Assembly: GCF_001431505.1 (NCBI RefSeq)
Contig: NZ_LDJP01000043.1
Coordinates: 1 to 36,698 of the forward strand
Length of the DNA: 36,698 nt
Source of the DNA: Stenotrophomonas daejeonensis
GTDB taxonomy: Bacteria > Pseudomonadota > Gammaproteobacteria > Xanthomonadales > Xanthomonadaceae
Direction: 5' to 3'
The notes below the pieces were generated by a model. It was given only the letters and a program-made list of their open reading frames with translations, ran no database searches and was not told the origin of the DNA. The stretch's first letter is position 1. Each line of letters begins with the position of its first letter. Positions 1 to 8,755 of this stretch are shown here, in pieces. Both the position numbers and the translations under genes were made by a program.

Positions 1-17
1 GAAATGACAGTTGACTC

Positions 18-530
18 CTATATTGCTTGGCCGAACAGATCGGTGGCCGGCTTCGGCAACGCCCCTTCCAGTTCCAGCAAAAACCGCTTGGCCTCCAGCC
101 CGCCGCTGAACCCGGTCAACGCGCCATTGGCGCCGACCACGCGGTGGCAGGGCAGGATGATGCCCAAAGGGTTGCGGCCATTGGCCGCGCCCACCGCGCG
201 GCTGGCGCCGGGGCGCCCCAGCCGCGCGGCCAGCTGCGCGTAGGTACTGGTCTGTCCATAGGGAATGTCCGCCAGGGCGAACCAGACTTCGCGCTGGAAC
301 GGCGTGCCCTGCGGCGCCAGCGGCAGGTCGAAGGCGCGCCTGTGCCCGGCGAAGTATTCGTCCAGCTGCACCCGCGCCCGTGACAGCAGCGGATGGTCGG
401 CCTCGCGCCAGCCATCGCGGGGCAGGAACCAGTCGTCTTCCGGGAACTCGACCGCATGCAGCCCGTTCTCGGACGCGGACACGGTGAGCGGCCCCAGCGG
501 GCTGTCGATCTGGCGGAAATGGATGGTCAC
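18..530 (-). CDS. ogt: Methylated-DNA--protein-cysteine S-methyltransferase (O6-alkylguanine repair)
   Basis: Suicide DNA-repair protein that moves the alkyl group from O6-alkylguanine (or O4-alkylthymine) to its own cysteine. The 170-residue protein has the usual two-part build: an N-terminal ribonuclease-H-like half (about 1-75) and a C-terminal DNA-binding and active-site half. The active-site motif PCHRVV is present with Cys128. The preceding [12 protein letters not shown] stretch carries the conserved Arg/Asn helix. No N-terminal AraC/Ada regulatory domain is present, so it is an Ogt/MGMT type, not Ada. It is the only minus-strand gene and diverges from accD across about 126 bp. The ATG at 530 gives a normal family start ([13 protein letters not shown]). 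Only 17 bases of the window lie beyond its stop. Confidence 0.93.
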   Translation of the reverse strand: MTIHFRQIDSPLGPLTVSASENGLHAVEFPEDDWFLPRDGWREADHPLLSRARVQLDEYFAGHRRAFDLPLAPQGTPFQREVWFALADIPYGQTSTYAQLAARLGRPGASRAVGAANGRNPLGIILPCHRVVGANGALTGFSGGLEAKRFLLELEGALPKPATDLFGQAI

Positions 531-656
531 GGCGGTTTTCGGGCGGTACGGGGCAGGGGCGCCGGGCGCTGTACGCTACCGTCGGTTTGCCGCCGCGCGC
601 TAGACTGTCGGCCTTCTCGCGGCCCCCGGCCGCCCTGAACGGAACCGTCATCCCGC
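531..656. promoter_or_regulatory. Divergent intergenic region with candidate accD promoter
   Basis: This 126-bp gap separates the divergent ogt and accD starts and must hold promoters for both. On the + strand a TAGACT hexamer at 601-606 resembles a sigma70 -10 element and has a GC-rich sequence after it. No convincing -35 lies 16-18 bases upstream. The accD ribosome site is weak (CGGAA a few bases before the ATG). I see no clear ogt promoter on the other strand. Confidence 0.3.
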
Positions 657-1543
<887 letters not shown>

Positions 1544-1544
<1 letters not shown>

Positions 1545-2920
1545 TGGCCGCGCGCAGGTATTTCGGCACCGACGGCATCCGTGGCCGGGTCGGCGAAGGG
1601 GCGATTTCCGCCGATTTCGTGCTGCGCCTGGGCAACGCCTACGGGCAGACGCTGGTGAAGGCGCTGCAGGCGCGGGGCACCGGCCGCAAGCCGCTGGTGG
1701 TGATCGGCAAGGACACCCGCATCTCCAACTACATGTTCGAGGCCGCGCTGGAGGCCGGGCTGGTCGCCGCCGGCGTGCACGTGCAGCTGATGGGGCCGAT
1801 GCCGACCCCGGCGGTGGCGCACCTGACCCGCTCGCTGCGCGCCGACGGCGGCATCGTCATTTCCGCCTCGCACAACCCGCACCACGACAATGGCATCAAG
1901 TTCTTCTCCGCGCAGGGCGAGAAGCTCGACGACGCCACCGAGCTGTCGATCGAGGCCGCGCTCGACCTGCCGTTCTCGACCGTGCCGTCCGAGCAGCTGG
2001 GCAAGGCGGTGCGTACCCGCGACGCCATCGGGCGCTACGTCGAGGCCTGCAAGAACTCGGTGCCGCGCGACTTCGACCTGTCCGGCATGCGCATCGCGGT
2101 GGACTGCGCGCATGGCGCGACCTACCAGGTGGCGCCGCTGGTGCTGCGCGAACTGGGCGCCAGCGTCGATGCCATCGGCGTCGAGCCCAATGGCGTGAAC
2201 ATCAACGACGGCGTCGGTTCGCTGCATCCGGAAGCATTGGCCGAACGCGTGCGCGCGGTTGGCGCGCACCTGGGCGTCGCCTTCGACGGCGACGGCGACC
2301 GCCTGCTGTTCGTGGACGGTGACGGCAACGTCCACGACGGCGACGACCTGCTGTACCTGCTGGCGCTGGACTGGCAGGCCAGCGGCCGCCTGCGCGGCCC
2401 GGTGGTGGGCACGCTGATGACCAACTTCGGCTTCGAGCAGGCATTGGCGAAGGCGGGCATCGGCTTCATCCGCGCCAACGTCGGCGACCGCTACGTCCAC
2501 CAGGCGCTGTTGGAGCACGACGGCGTGCTCGGCGGCGAAGCCTCTGGCCACCTGCTGTGCCTGGACCGGGCGACCACCGGCGACGGCATCATCAGCGCCC
2601 TGCAGGTGCTGGAAGTGCTCAAGCACCGCGGCATCACCCTGCAGCAGGCGCTGGCTGGCCTGAGCCGGGTGCCGCAGCAGACCGTCAACGTCCGGGTCGG
2701 GCAGGGCGTGCCGGCCAAGGCGATGGTGCAGTCCGACGCGGTGGTGGCGGCGCTGGCGGCCGCGCAGCAGGCGGTGGCCGGCCGCGGCCGCGCCTTCCTG
2801 CGCCCGTCCGGCACCGAGCCGGTGGTGCGGGTGACGGTGGAGGCCGACGATGCCGGGCTGGTGCAGGCCACGCTCGAGCGCCTCGCCGACGCGGTCAGGA
2901 CCGCCGCCGGGGTGGCCTGA
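1544..2920 (+). CDS. glmM: Phosphoglucosamine mutase
   Basis: Converts glucosamine-6-phosphate to glucosamine-1-phosphate, the precursor of UDP-GlcNAc for peptidoglycan and lipid A. The 458 residues carry all hallmarks: the start [14 protein letters not shown], the phosphoserine loop ISASHNP (Ser109), the Mg-binding DGDGDR loop, the sugar-binding GEASGH loop and the C-terminal phosphate-binding [11 protein letters not shown]. The ATG at 1544 shares one base with the accD stop and gives the family-standard N-terminus. The same open frame runs on upstream to 587, but that extension is the alternate frame of accD and has no family similarity. The protein is slightly longer than the usual 445-450 residues because of a short C-terminal tail. 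Confidence 0.96.
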
Positions 2921-2990
2921 GCCGGATTAATGCATTCACCAGGGCGCGGCGGCAACGTCGGCGCCCCGATTCTTCCCCAGGAGTAGTCCC

Positions 2991-3929
2991 GTGAGTTCCC
3001 GCATTCCCACCCTCGACATCACCCGCTTCGACAGCGACCGCGACGCCTTCGTGGCCGAGCTGGGCGCGGCCTACCGCCAGTGGGGCTTTGCCGGCATCCG
3101 CAACCACGGCATCGCCCAGGCCGACATCGACGCCGCCTACGGCGTGTTCAAGGCGTTCTTCGCCCTGCCCGAGGAAGTGAAGAAGCAGTACCACGTCCCC
3201 GGCGGCGGTGGCGCCCGTGGCTACACTCCGTTCGGGGTGGAAACCGCCAAGGGCTCCAAGCACTTCGACCTCAAGGAGTTCTGGCACATCGGCCGCGAGA
3301 TCGCCGACGACTCCAAGTACCGCGCGGTGATGCCGCCGAACCTGTGGCCGGACGAAGTGCCGGGCTTCCGCGAGCATGGCTACGGCCTGTACCAGAAGCT
3401 CGATGCGCTGGGTTCGCGGGTGCTGTCGGCGCTGGCGCTGCACATCGGCCTGCCGCAGGATTATTTCGCCGACAAGACCAACAACGGCAACTCGATCCTG
3501 CGCCCGATCCACTACCCGCCGATCACCACCGACGACATCCCCAACGTGCGCGCCGGCGCGCATGGCGACATCAACTTCATCACCCTGCTGGTCGGCGCCA
3601 GCGCCGCCGGGCTGGAGGTGCAGTCGCACGAGGGCGAGTGGGTGCCGTTCACCTCGGACGCGGACACCATCGTGGTCAACATCGGCGACATGCTGCAGCG
3701 CCTGACCAACCATGTGTACCCGTCCACCATCCACCGCGTGGTCAACCCGCCGGGCGACCTGGCGCGGCAGCCGCGCTACTCGGTGCCGTTCTTCCTGCAC
3801 CCGAACCCGGATTTCCTGATCGACGTGCTGCCCTCGTGCATCAGCGCCGACAACCCCAGCCGCTACCCGGAGCCGATCACCGCCCACGGCTTCCTCGAAG
3901 AGCGCCTGCGCGAGATCAAGCTGAAGTAA
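2991..3929 (+). CDS. Isopenicillin N synthase-like 2-oxoglutarate/Fe(II)-dependent oxygenase
   Basis: A 312-residue non-haem iron oxygenase of the isopenicillin N synthase/PcbC-like family. The N-terminal part (WGFAGIRNHGI, about 31-41) matches the family's N-terminal domain. The double-stranded beta-helix follows with iron ligands His191 and Asp193 (AHGDINF) and His248 (STIHRVV). The 2-oxoglutarate-binding Arg-X-Ser is Arg262/Ser264 (RYSVPFF). The start is GTG at 2991 with a GGAG ribosome site about ten bases upstream. It lies between glmM and tpiA as a separate unit, 70 bp after glmM, with a four-hairpin palindrome behind it. The substrate cannot be read from sequence. Relatives act on plant-hormone-like, amino-acid and flavonoid-type substrates. 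The family call is firm and the reaction unknown. Confidence 0.88.
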   Translation: MSSRIPTLDITRFDSDRDAFVAELGAAYRQWGFAGIRNHGIAQADIDAAYGVFKAFFALPEEVKKQYHVPGGGGARGYTPFGVETAKGSKHFDLKEFWHIGREIADDSKYRAVMPPNLWPDEVPGFREHGYGLYQKLDALGSRVLSALALHIGLPQDYFADKTNNGNSILRPIHYPPITTDDIPNVRAGAHGDINFITLLVGASAAGLEVQSHEGEWVPFTSDADTIVVNIGDMLQRLTNHVYPSTIHRVVNPPGDLARQPRYSVPFFLHPNPDFLIDVLPSCISADNPSRYPEPITAHGFLEERLREIKLK

Positions 3930-3968
3930 GCAACGGAGGCCGCTGCGAGGCGGCCTTTGTACTTGCGG

Positions 3969-4123
3969 GTAGTGCCGGCCGCTGGCCGGCAACCTCGCAC
4001 TCCTCGCCATCCGCAGGTCGGGGCTACGTCCCCGACGCTCCATGCATTCGACATCAAGCGTCGGGGACGCAGCCCCGACCTACCCTGTCATTGTTGCGGT
4101 TGCCGGCCAGCGGCCGGCACTAC
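3969..4123. repeat. Nested inverted REP-like palindrome (four GTAG-type hairpins)
   Basis: Four short hairpins are arranged as two nested inverted pairs. Outer pair: 3969-3994 (GTAG head, arms TGCCGGCC and GGCCGGCA) and its exact 26-base reverse complement at 4098-4123. Inner pair: 4015-4039 and 4057-4081, complementary over 25 bases with one mismatch, each itself a GTCGGGG/CCCCGAC hairpin with a 6-base loop. The right inner element also carries a GTAG head on the minus strand (4080-4083), and the left has GCAG. A 17-base centre (4040-4056) separates the halves. GTAG-headed REPs are known from Stenotrophomonas, where they occur as single and paired units. The element sits between the oxygenase stop and tpiA and could end or attenuate transcription, though no T-run follows. 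Confidence 0.85.
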
Positions 4124-4184
4124 CCGGAATATCGGGTTTGTCCCGGGTTGTCCGCCGCTTGTCCTGCGGCTGTCTGTAGTGGGC

Positions 4185-4190
4185 TATCCT
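4185..4190 (+). promoter_or_regulatory. Candidate -10 element upstream of tpiA
   Basis: TATCCT lies about 31 bases before the tpiA ATG. The best -35-like hexamer (TTGTCC, 4159-4164) is 20 bases away, which is longer than ideal. This is a weak call, placed here because the preceding palindrome makes a separate tpiA promoter plausible. Confidence 0.2.
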
Positions 4191-4220
4191 TCGCCCACTT
4201 TTCAAGGGAGTCGTTCCTGA

Positions 4221-4976
4221 ATGCGTCGCAAGATCGTTGCCGGTAACTGGAAGCTGCATGGCAGCCGTCAATTCGCCAGCGAGCTGGTGGGGCAGGTGGC
4301 CGCCGGCCTGCCGCTGGAAGGGGTGGAACTGGTGATCCTGCCGCCGCTGCCCTATCTGGGCGACCTCGTCGAGGATTTCGAGGGCACGGCGCTGGCCTTC
4401 GGTGCGCAGGACGTCAGCAGCAACGAAAAGGGCGCCTATACCGGCGAGGTGTCGGCGTCGATGCTGGTGGACGTGGGGGCGGGTTACGGCCTGGTCGGCC
4501 ATTCCGAGCGCCGCCAGTACCACCATGAAAGCAGCGAACTGGTGGCGCGCAAGTTCGTCGCCGCGGCCAATGCCGGGCTGGTCCCGGTGCTGTGCGTGGG
4601 CGAGACGCTGGAGCAGCGCGAGGCCGGGGCGACCGAGCAGGTCATCGCCGCGCAGCTGGCGCCGGTGCTGGAACTGGCCGGCGTGGCCGCCTTCGCGCGG
4701 GCGGTGGTGGCCTACGAGCCGGTCTGGGCCATCGGCACCGGCCGCACCGCCACCCCGGGGCAGGCGCAGGCCGTGCATGCGTTCATCCGTGGCGAAGTTG
4801 CCGGGCGCGATGCTAGAATCGCCGATTCGTTGCCGATCCTGTATGGCGGCAGCGTCAAGCCCGACAACGCCGCCGAGCTGTTTGCGCAGCCCGACGTCGA
4901 TGGCGGGCTGGTGGGCGGCGCCTCGCTGGTGGCTGCCGATTTCCTGGCCATCGCACAGGCGGCGGCCAGCCGCTAA
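4221..4976 (+). CDS. tpiA: Triosephosphate isomerase
   Basis: Interconverts dihydroxyacetone phosphate and glyceraldehyde-3-phosphate in glycolysis and gluconeogenesis; a cytosolic homodimeric TIM barrel. The 251 residues are the normal length. Catalytic residues are all visible: Asn9 and Lys11 (GNWKLHG), His94 (VGHSERR) and Glu166 (AYEPVWAIGTG). The phosphate-binding YGGSVKP and GGASL segments follow near the C-terminus. The ATG at 4221 has a good ribosome site (AAGGGAG, 4204-4210). secG begins 24 bases after the stop, the usual tpiA-secG arrangement in many proteobacteria. Confidence 0.97.
   Translation: MRRKIVAGNWKLHGSRQFASELVGQVAAGLPLEGVELVILPPLPYLGDLVEDFEGTALAFGAQDVSSNEKGAYTGEVSASMLVDVGAGYGLVGHSERRQYHHESSELVARKFVAAANAGLVPVLCVGETLEQREAGATEQVIAAQLAPVLELAGVAAFARAVVAYEPVWAIGTGRTATPGQAQAVHAFIRGEVAGRDARIADSLPILYGGSVKPDNAAELFAQPDVDGGLVGGASLVAADFLAIAQAAASR
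4811..4819 (+). promoter_or_regulatory. Candidate extended -10 promoter for secG inside tpiA
   Basis: TGCTAGAAT matches an extended -10 (TGnTAnnnT) and lies within the tpiA coding region, about 180 bases before the secG start. No good -35 is seen, but extended -10 promoters do not need one. It would let secG, and possibly the tRNA and genes beyond it, be expressed apart from tpiA. Coding constraint could also produce this match by chance. Confidence 0.3.
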
Positions 4977-5000
4977 CGAAATGTCCGGGACGGTTTTGCG

Positions 5001-5426
5001 ATGTTGATGACGATCCTCAATGTGATCTATGTGCTGGTGGCGATCGCGATGATCGCGCTGATCCTGATGCAGCGCGGTTCCGGTGCGGCCGCCGGTTCGG
5101 GGTTCGGTGCCGGTGCCTCGGGCACGGTGTTCGGCGCGCGCGGCGCGTCCAATTTCATGTCCAAGAGCACCAAGTGGCTGGCCGTGGTGTTCTTCGGCAT
5201 CAGCCTGTTCATGGCCTGGTACGCCAGCCGCGGCAGCCGCCCCGCCGACGAGGGCCTGGGCGTGATGTCGCAGATCGAAGCGCCGGCGGCGCCGGTGAGC
5301 GAACTGCAGGCCGTGCCGCAGGCGACCGTGCCGGCCGAAGCCGAAGTGCCGCCGGCTGCCGCTCCGGCCGAAAATGCCACGCAACAGGGCGAAGAAAAGC
5401 CCGCCGAAAGCGCACACAAAGACTGA
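5001..5426 (+). CDS. secG: Preprotein translocase subunit SecG
   Basis: Small inner-membrane subunit of the SecYEG channel that helps SecA-driven protein export. The 141-residue protein has the classic form: a first membrane helix (about 3-23), the glycine/serine-rich loop LMQRGSGAAAGSGFGAG, then FGARGASNFM and a second helix (about 57-74). A long Ala/Pro/Glu-rich C-terminal tail (about 90-141) is low complexity and looks cytosolic or disordered. Such tails vary widely between SecG proteins. It sits between tpiA and tRNA-Leu, a common proteobacterial order. The -10-like element for the tRNA starts only 8 bases after its stop. Confidence 0.93.
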   Translation: MLMTILNVIYVLVAIAMIALILMQRGSGAAAGSGFGAGASGTVFGARGASNFMSKSTKWLAVVFFGISLFMAWYASRGSRPADEGLGVMSQIEAPAAPVSELQAVPQATVPAEAEVPPAAAPAENATQQGEEKPAESAHKD

Positions 5427-5433
5427 AGACGGT

Positions 5434-5439
5434 TACAAT
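5434..5439 (+). promoter_or_regulatory. Candidate -10 element for tRNA-Leu (and possibly nuo)
   Basis: TACAAT is followed by a GC-rich discriminator (GCGCGGCGC), a feature typical of stable-RNA promoters under stringent control. Predicted transcription would start about 30 bases before the tRNA. The -35 region is poorly conserved, so the element rests on the -10 and its placement. Confidence 0.4.
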
Positions 5440-5476
5440 GCGCGGCGCACTGCGCAGGCAGATGCGCGGATGCAAA

Positions 5477-5561
5477 GCCCAGGTGGCGGAATTGGTAGAC
5501 GCACTACCTTGAGGTGGTAGCGACGAGAGTCGTAGGGGTTCGAGTCCCCTCTTGGGCACCA
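5477..5561 (+). tRNA. tRNA-Leu, anticodon GAG
   Basis: An 85-nt tRNA with encoded CCA (5559-5561). The acceptor stem GCCCAGG pairs with CTTGGGC (one G-T pair). The anticodon stem CTACC/GGTAG encloses the loop TTGAGGT, giving anticodon GAG at 5511-5513 (reads CUC and CUU). It has the long variable arm of a class II tRNA (GCGACGAGAGTCGT region) and the T-arm GGGGTTCGAGTCCCC. It lies between secG and nuoA. A stem-loop starts about 19 bases after it, but no intrinsic terminator is seen, so read-through into nuo is possible. Confidence 0.97.
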
Positions 5562-5579
5562 TTGTTCGTACGCGGGTAC

Positions 5580-5645
5580 GCGGGTTGCGGCAGCACCCGC
5601 CGTGGCAAATCCCGTCAACCCCATGCCTTGGCACCCGCAGGTGCC
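5580..5645 (+). other. Two hairpins in the leader between tRNA-Leu and nuoA
   Basis: The first stem is 5580-5588 with 5593-5600 (GCGGGT/ACCCGC plus GC/GC, one bulged T, loop GGCA). The second is GGCACC-CGCA-GGTGCC at 5630-5645. Neither has a T-run, so neither is a good intrinsic terminator. They could mark the tRNA 3' processing border or act in the nuo leader. I find no convincing promoter in 5562-5670. Confidence 0.4.
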
Positions 5646-5670
5646 CGGGCAGAGGCAAGAGAGAATCGCT

Positions 5671-6027
5671 GTGCTGGCCGAATATTTGCCGTCCCTGCTG
5701 TTCCTGATCGTCGCCACCGGCATTGGCATCGCTCTGATGCTGGTCGGTCGCTTCCTTGGTCCCCGCAGCCCCGACGAGCAGAAACTCTCGCCGTATGAAT
5801 GCGGCTTCGAGGCGTTCGAGAACGCGCGCATGAAGTTCGACGTGCGCTACTACCTGATCGCCATCCAGTTCATCGTCTTCGACCTGGAAATCATCTTCAT
5901 CGTGCCCTGGACCCAGGTGTTCATGGAGCTGGGCGCCCGCTCGCTCGTCACAATGGGCCTGTTCGTGGGCATGCTGTTCCTCGGCTTTATCTATGTGTGG
6001 AAGAAGGGAGCGCTGGAATGGGAGTGA
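5671..6027 (+). CDS. nuoA: NADH-quinone oxidoreductase subunit A
   Basis: Membrane subunit of complex I next to the quinone site. With the GTG start at 5671 the protein is 118 residues ([11 protein letters not shown]), the normal length, and a purine-rich ribosome site (AAGAGAG) lies just upstream. The open frame extends upstream to 5602, but that part (with [13 protein letters not shown]) is not membrane-like and is unlike the family. Three membrane helices are visible, and the conserved matrix-type loop [20 protein letters not shown] lies between the first and second. It opens the 14-gene nuo operon and overlaps nuoB by 10 bases. Confidence 0.94.
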   Translation: MLAEYLPSLLFLIVATGIGIALMLVGRFLGPRSPDEQKLSPYECGFEAFENARMKFDVRYYLIAIQFIVFDLEIIFIVPWTQVFMELGARSLVTMGLFVGMLFLGFIYVWKKGALEWE

Positions 6028-6572
6028 TTCAGACGCTCGATGGCCTGATGAACAACCCCATCCCGGAAGGGCGGGTTGACGACATCCTGCGCCCCGAAGG
6101 CGACAACCCGCTGCTCGACAAGGGCTACGTGACCACCAGCGTCGACGCCCTGCTGAACTGGGCGCGCACCGGCTCGATGTGGCCGATGACCTTCGGCCTG
6201 GCCTGCTGCGCGGTGGAAATGATGCACGCCGGCGCCTCGCGCCTGGACCTGGACCGCTACGGCGTGGTGTTCCGCCCGTCGCCGCGCCAGTCCGACGTGA
6301 TGATCGTCGCCGGCACCCTGGTCAACAAGATGGCCCCGGCGCTGCGCAAGGTCTACGACCAGATGCCCGACCCGAAGTGGGTGATCTCGATGGGCAGCTG
6401 CGCCAATGGCGGCGGCTACTACCACTATTCCTATTCGGTGGTGCGTGGCTGCGACCGCGTGGTGCCGGTGGACGTCTACGTCCCGGGTTGCCCGCCGACC
6501 GCCGAGGCGCTGGTCTACGGCATCCTGCAGCTGCAGAAGAAGATCTGGCGCACCCAGACCATCGCCCGCTGA
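6018..6572 (+). CDS. nuoB: NADH-quinone oxidoreductase subunit B (cluster N2)
   Basis: Peripheral-arm subunit that holds the terminal [4Fe-4S] cluster N2, which hands electrons to quinone. The 184-residue protein carries the four ligands, including the unusual adjacent pair: Cys63-Cys64 (GLACCAVE), Cys128 (MGSCANGGG) and Cys158 ([10 protein letters not shown]). The ATG at 6018 overlaps the nuoA stop by 10 bases. This start gives [11 protein letters not shown], which keeps the amphipathic N-terminus seen in relatives. The same frame continues upstream, but only as a shadow of nuoA. Confidence 0.96.
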   Translation: MGVIQTLDGLMNNPIPEGRVDDILRPEGDNPLLDKGYVTTSVDALLNWARTGSMWPMTFGLACCAVEMMHAGASRLDLDRYGVVFRPSPRQSDVMIVAGTLVNKMAPALRKVYDQMPDPKWVISMGSCANGGGYYHYSYSVVRGCDRVVPVDVYVPGCPPTAEALVYGILQLQKKIWRTQTIAR

Positions 6573-6604
6573 TTCCCCTTCAAGTTCAAGAGCACGCCAG
6601 CCTC

Positions 6605-7360
6605 ATGGCCCAGCAAGCAGCACCACTCATCGACCGACTTCGCGCGCGCTTCGCCGGTGCGCAGATCACCGTGGTCGAACCGCGCGGCGAAGTGACGCTG
6701 GAGGTTCCCGCGGCCGATTGGCATGCCACGGCGCTGGCGCTGCGCGACGAGCTCGGCTTCGAGCACGCCACCGACCTGTGCGGCGTCGATTACCTCGGCT
6801 ACGGCAGCGACGAGTGGGACACCGCCGACGTGTCCTCGCAGGGCTTCAGCCGCGGCGTCGAGGGCAAGGCCACCGGCCGCTTCGCCTGGGGCGAGTTCCC
6901 CAGCCACGAGGAAGGCGGCGAAGGGGCGCAGCCCGACACGATGCCGCAGCAGCGCTTCGCCGTCGTCGTCCAGCTGCGCTCCTATAAGCACAACCAGCTG
7001 CTGCGCATCCGCTGCTTCGCGCCGAGTGAGTCGCTGCCGGTGGTGGCTTCGCTGACCGGCGTGTGGCCGGGCCTGAACTGGTTCGAGCGCGAGGCGTTCG
7101 ACCTGTACGGCGTGATCTTCGAGGGCCACCCGGACCTGCGCCGGATCCTGACCGACTACGGCTTCGTCGGCCACCCGTTCCGCAAGGATTTCCCGCTGAT
7201 CGGCAACGTCGAAGTGCGTTACGACGAAGAGAAGAAGCGCGTGGTCTACGAGCCGGTGACCTCGGTCGAGCCGCGCGTCGGCGTGGCCCGCGTGATCCGC
7301 GACGACGCCCGCTACCAGACCGCCGAAGGCGAGCGCGCGCAGACGGAGGCAAGCAAGTGA
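6605..7360 (+). CDS. nuoC: NADH-quinone oxidoreductase subunit C (30 kDa type)
   Basis: Peripheral-arm scaffold subunit next to NuoB and NuoD, with no cofactor. The family signature is clear: [26 protein letters not shown] sequence starting at about residue 158. nuoC is separate from nuoD here, unlike the fused nuoCD of Escherichia coli. The protein is 251 residues, longer than many stand-alone NuoC, because of a hydrophilic Gly/Glu/Ser-rich stretch at about 67-116 between VDYLGYG and RFAVVVQL. The ATG at 6605 lies 32 bases after nuoB with a weak ribosome site. The stop overlaps the nuoD start (GTGA). Confidence 0.95.
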   Translation: MAQQAAPLIDRLRARFAGAQITVVEPRGEVTLEVPAADWHATALALRDELGFEHATDLCGVDYLGYGSDEWDTADVSSQGFSRGVEGKATGRFAWGEFPSHEEGGEGAQPDTMPQQRFAVVVQLRSYKHNQLLRIRCFAPSESLPVVASLTGVWPGLNWFEREAFDLYGVIFEGHPDLRRILTDYGFVGHPFRKDFPLIGNVEVRYDEEKKRVVYEPVTSVEPRVGVARVIRDDARYQTAEGERAQTEASK

Positions 7361-8664
7361 ACGAGTTCCAGCAGGCGCACGAAGCGTTCGCCAGCAATCC
7401 CGCCGAAGCTCGGCAGGAGATCCGCAACTACACCATGAACTTCGGCCCGCAGCATCCGGCCGCGCACGGCGTGCTGCGCCTGATCCTGGAGATGGACGGC
7501 GAAACCATCGTTCGCGCCGATCCGCACGTCGGCCTGCTGCACCGTGCCACCGAGAAGCTGGCCGAGTCCAAGCCGTTCAACCAGTCCATCGGCTACATGG
7601 ACCGGCTGGACTACTGCTCGATGATGTGCAACGAGCACGCCTACGTGCGCGCCATCGAAACCCTGATGGGCATCGAGGCGCCGGAGCGCGCGCAGTACAT
7701 CCGCACCCTGTTCGACGAGGTCACCCGCATCCTGAACCACCTGATGTGGCTGGGTTCGAACGCGCTCGACCTCGGCGCGATGGCGGTGATGCTGTATGCA
7801 TTCCGCGAGCGCGAGGAGCTGATGGACTGCTACGAAGCGGTGTCCGGCGCGCGCATGCACGCGACCTACTACCGTCCGGGCGGCGTCTATCGTGACCTGC
7901 CGGACGCGATGCCGAAGTACAAGGAGTCGCGCTGGCACAAGGGCGGCGCGCTCAAGCGCCTGAACGCCGCCCGCGAAGGCTCGCTGCTGGACTTCCTGGA
8001 GAACTTCACCAACGAGTTCCCCAAGCGCGTCGACGAATACGAGACCCTGCTCACCGACAACCGCATCTGGAAGCAACGCACCGTCGGCATCGGCGTGGTC
8101 ACCCCGGAACATGCGCTGGCATGGGGCATGACCGGCGTGATGCTGCGTGGCTCGGGCATCGAGTGGGACCTGCGCAAGAAGCAGCCCTACGCCAAGTACG
8201 ACGCGGTGGACTTCGACATCCCGCTGGGCAAGGAAGGCGACTGCTACGACCGCTACCTGGTCCGCGTCGCCGAGATGCGCGAATCCAACCGCATCGTCAA
8301 GCAGTGCGTGCAGTGGCTGAAGGCCAACCCCGGCCCGGTCATGGTCAGGAACTTCAAGGTCGCGCCGCCGAAGCGGGCGGAAATGAAGGAAGACATGGAA
8401 GCCCTGATCCACCACTTCAAGCTGTTCAGCGAAGGCTATTGCGTGCCGGCCGGCGAAACCTACGCCGCGGTGGAAGCCCCCAAGGGCGAGTTCGGCTGCT
8501 ACCTGGTGTCCGACGGTGCCAACAAGCCGTTCCGCGCGCACCTGCGCGCGCCCGGCTTCGCCCACCTGTCGTCGATCGACTCGGTGGTGCGTGGCCACAT
8601 GCTGGCCGACGTGGTGGCGATGGTCGGCACCTACGACCTCGTGTTCGGCGAGGTCGACCGGTAA
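7357..8664 (+). CDS. nuoD: NADH-quinone oxidoreductase subunit D (49 kDa type)
   Basis: Peripheral-arm subunit that forms most of the quinone-binding pocket with NuoB. From the GTG at 7357 the protein is 435 residues. The start overlaps the nuoC stop as GTGA and has a strong ribosome site (GGAGG, 7345-7349) seven bases upstream. Family landmarks include [15 protein letters not shown] at the N-terminal quinone-site loop, [12 protein letters not shown], the conserved [15 protein letters not shown] and the C-terminal [20 protein letters not shown] ending DLVFGEVDR. Length and motifs match the family throughout. Confidence 0.96.
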   Translation: MNEFQQAHEAFASNPAEARQEIRNYTMNFGPQHPAAHGVLRLILEMDGETIVRADPHVGLLHRATEKLAESKPFNQSIGYMDRLDYCSMMCNEHAYVRAIETLMGIEAPERAQYIRTLFDEVTRILNHLMWLGSNALDLGAMAVMLYAFREREELMDCYEAVSGARMHATYYRPGGVYRDLPDAMPKYKESRWHKGGALKRLNAAREGSLLDFLENFTNEFPKRVDEYETLLTDNRIWKQRTVGIGVVTPEHALAWGMTGVMLRGSGIEWDLRKKQPYAKYDAVDFDIPLGKEGDCYDRYLVRVAEMRESNRIVKQCVQWLKANPGPVMVRNFKVAPPKRAEMKEDMEALIHHFKLFSEGYCVPAGETYAAVEAPKGEFGCYLVSDGANKPFRAHLRAPGFAHLSSIDSVVRGHMLADVVAMVGTYDLVFGEVDR

Positions 8665-8755
8665 TGCCGGGCCATCGCACAACGCCCGGTGCCTGCGCGG
8701 CTTCGCTGCCGCGGGCATCGGTTTCCAAGAATCCGGTATTCGTTGAGGTCGGCCG
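8665..8755 (+). other. nuoD-nuoE spacer with two hairpins
   Basis: This 91-bp spacer is the longest gap inside the nuo operon. It holds a 6-bp stem (CCGGGC 8667-8672 with GCCCGG 8684-8689) and a second hairpin (CGCGGC 8696-8701 with GCCGCG 8708-8713, six-base loop TTCGCT, extended by GCC/GGC after a bulge). No T-run follows. It could be an RNA stability or processing site that sets the ratio of upstream to downstream subunits. Confidence 0.4.

Noticed and set aside
3969-4123. CRISPR-like repeat
   Set aside because: The copies are inverted, of two sequence classes, with short unequal spacers and no cas genes. REP elements fit better.
5602-5670. N-terminal extension of nuoA
   Set aside because: Adds 23 non-membrane residues not seen in NuoA. 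The GTG at 5671 gives the family length and has a ribosome site.
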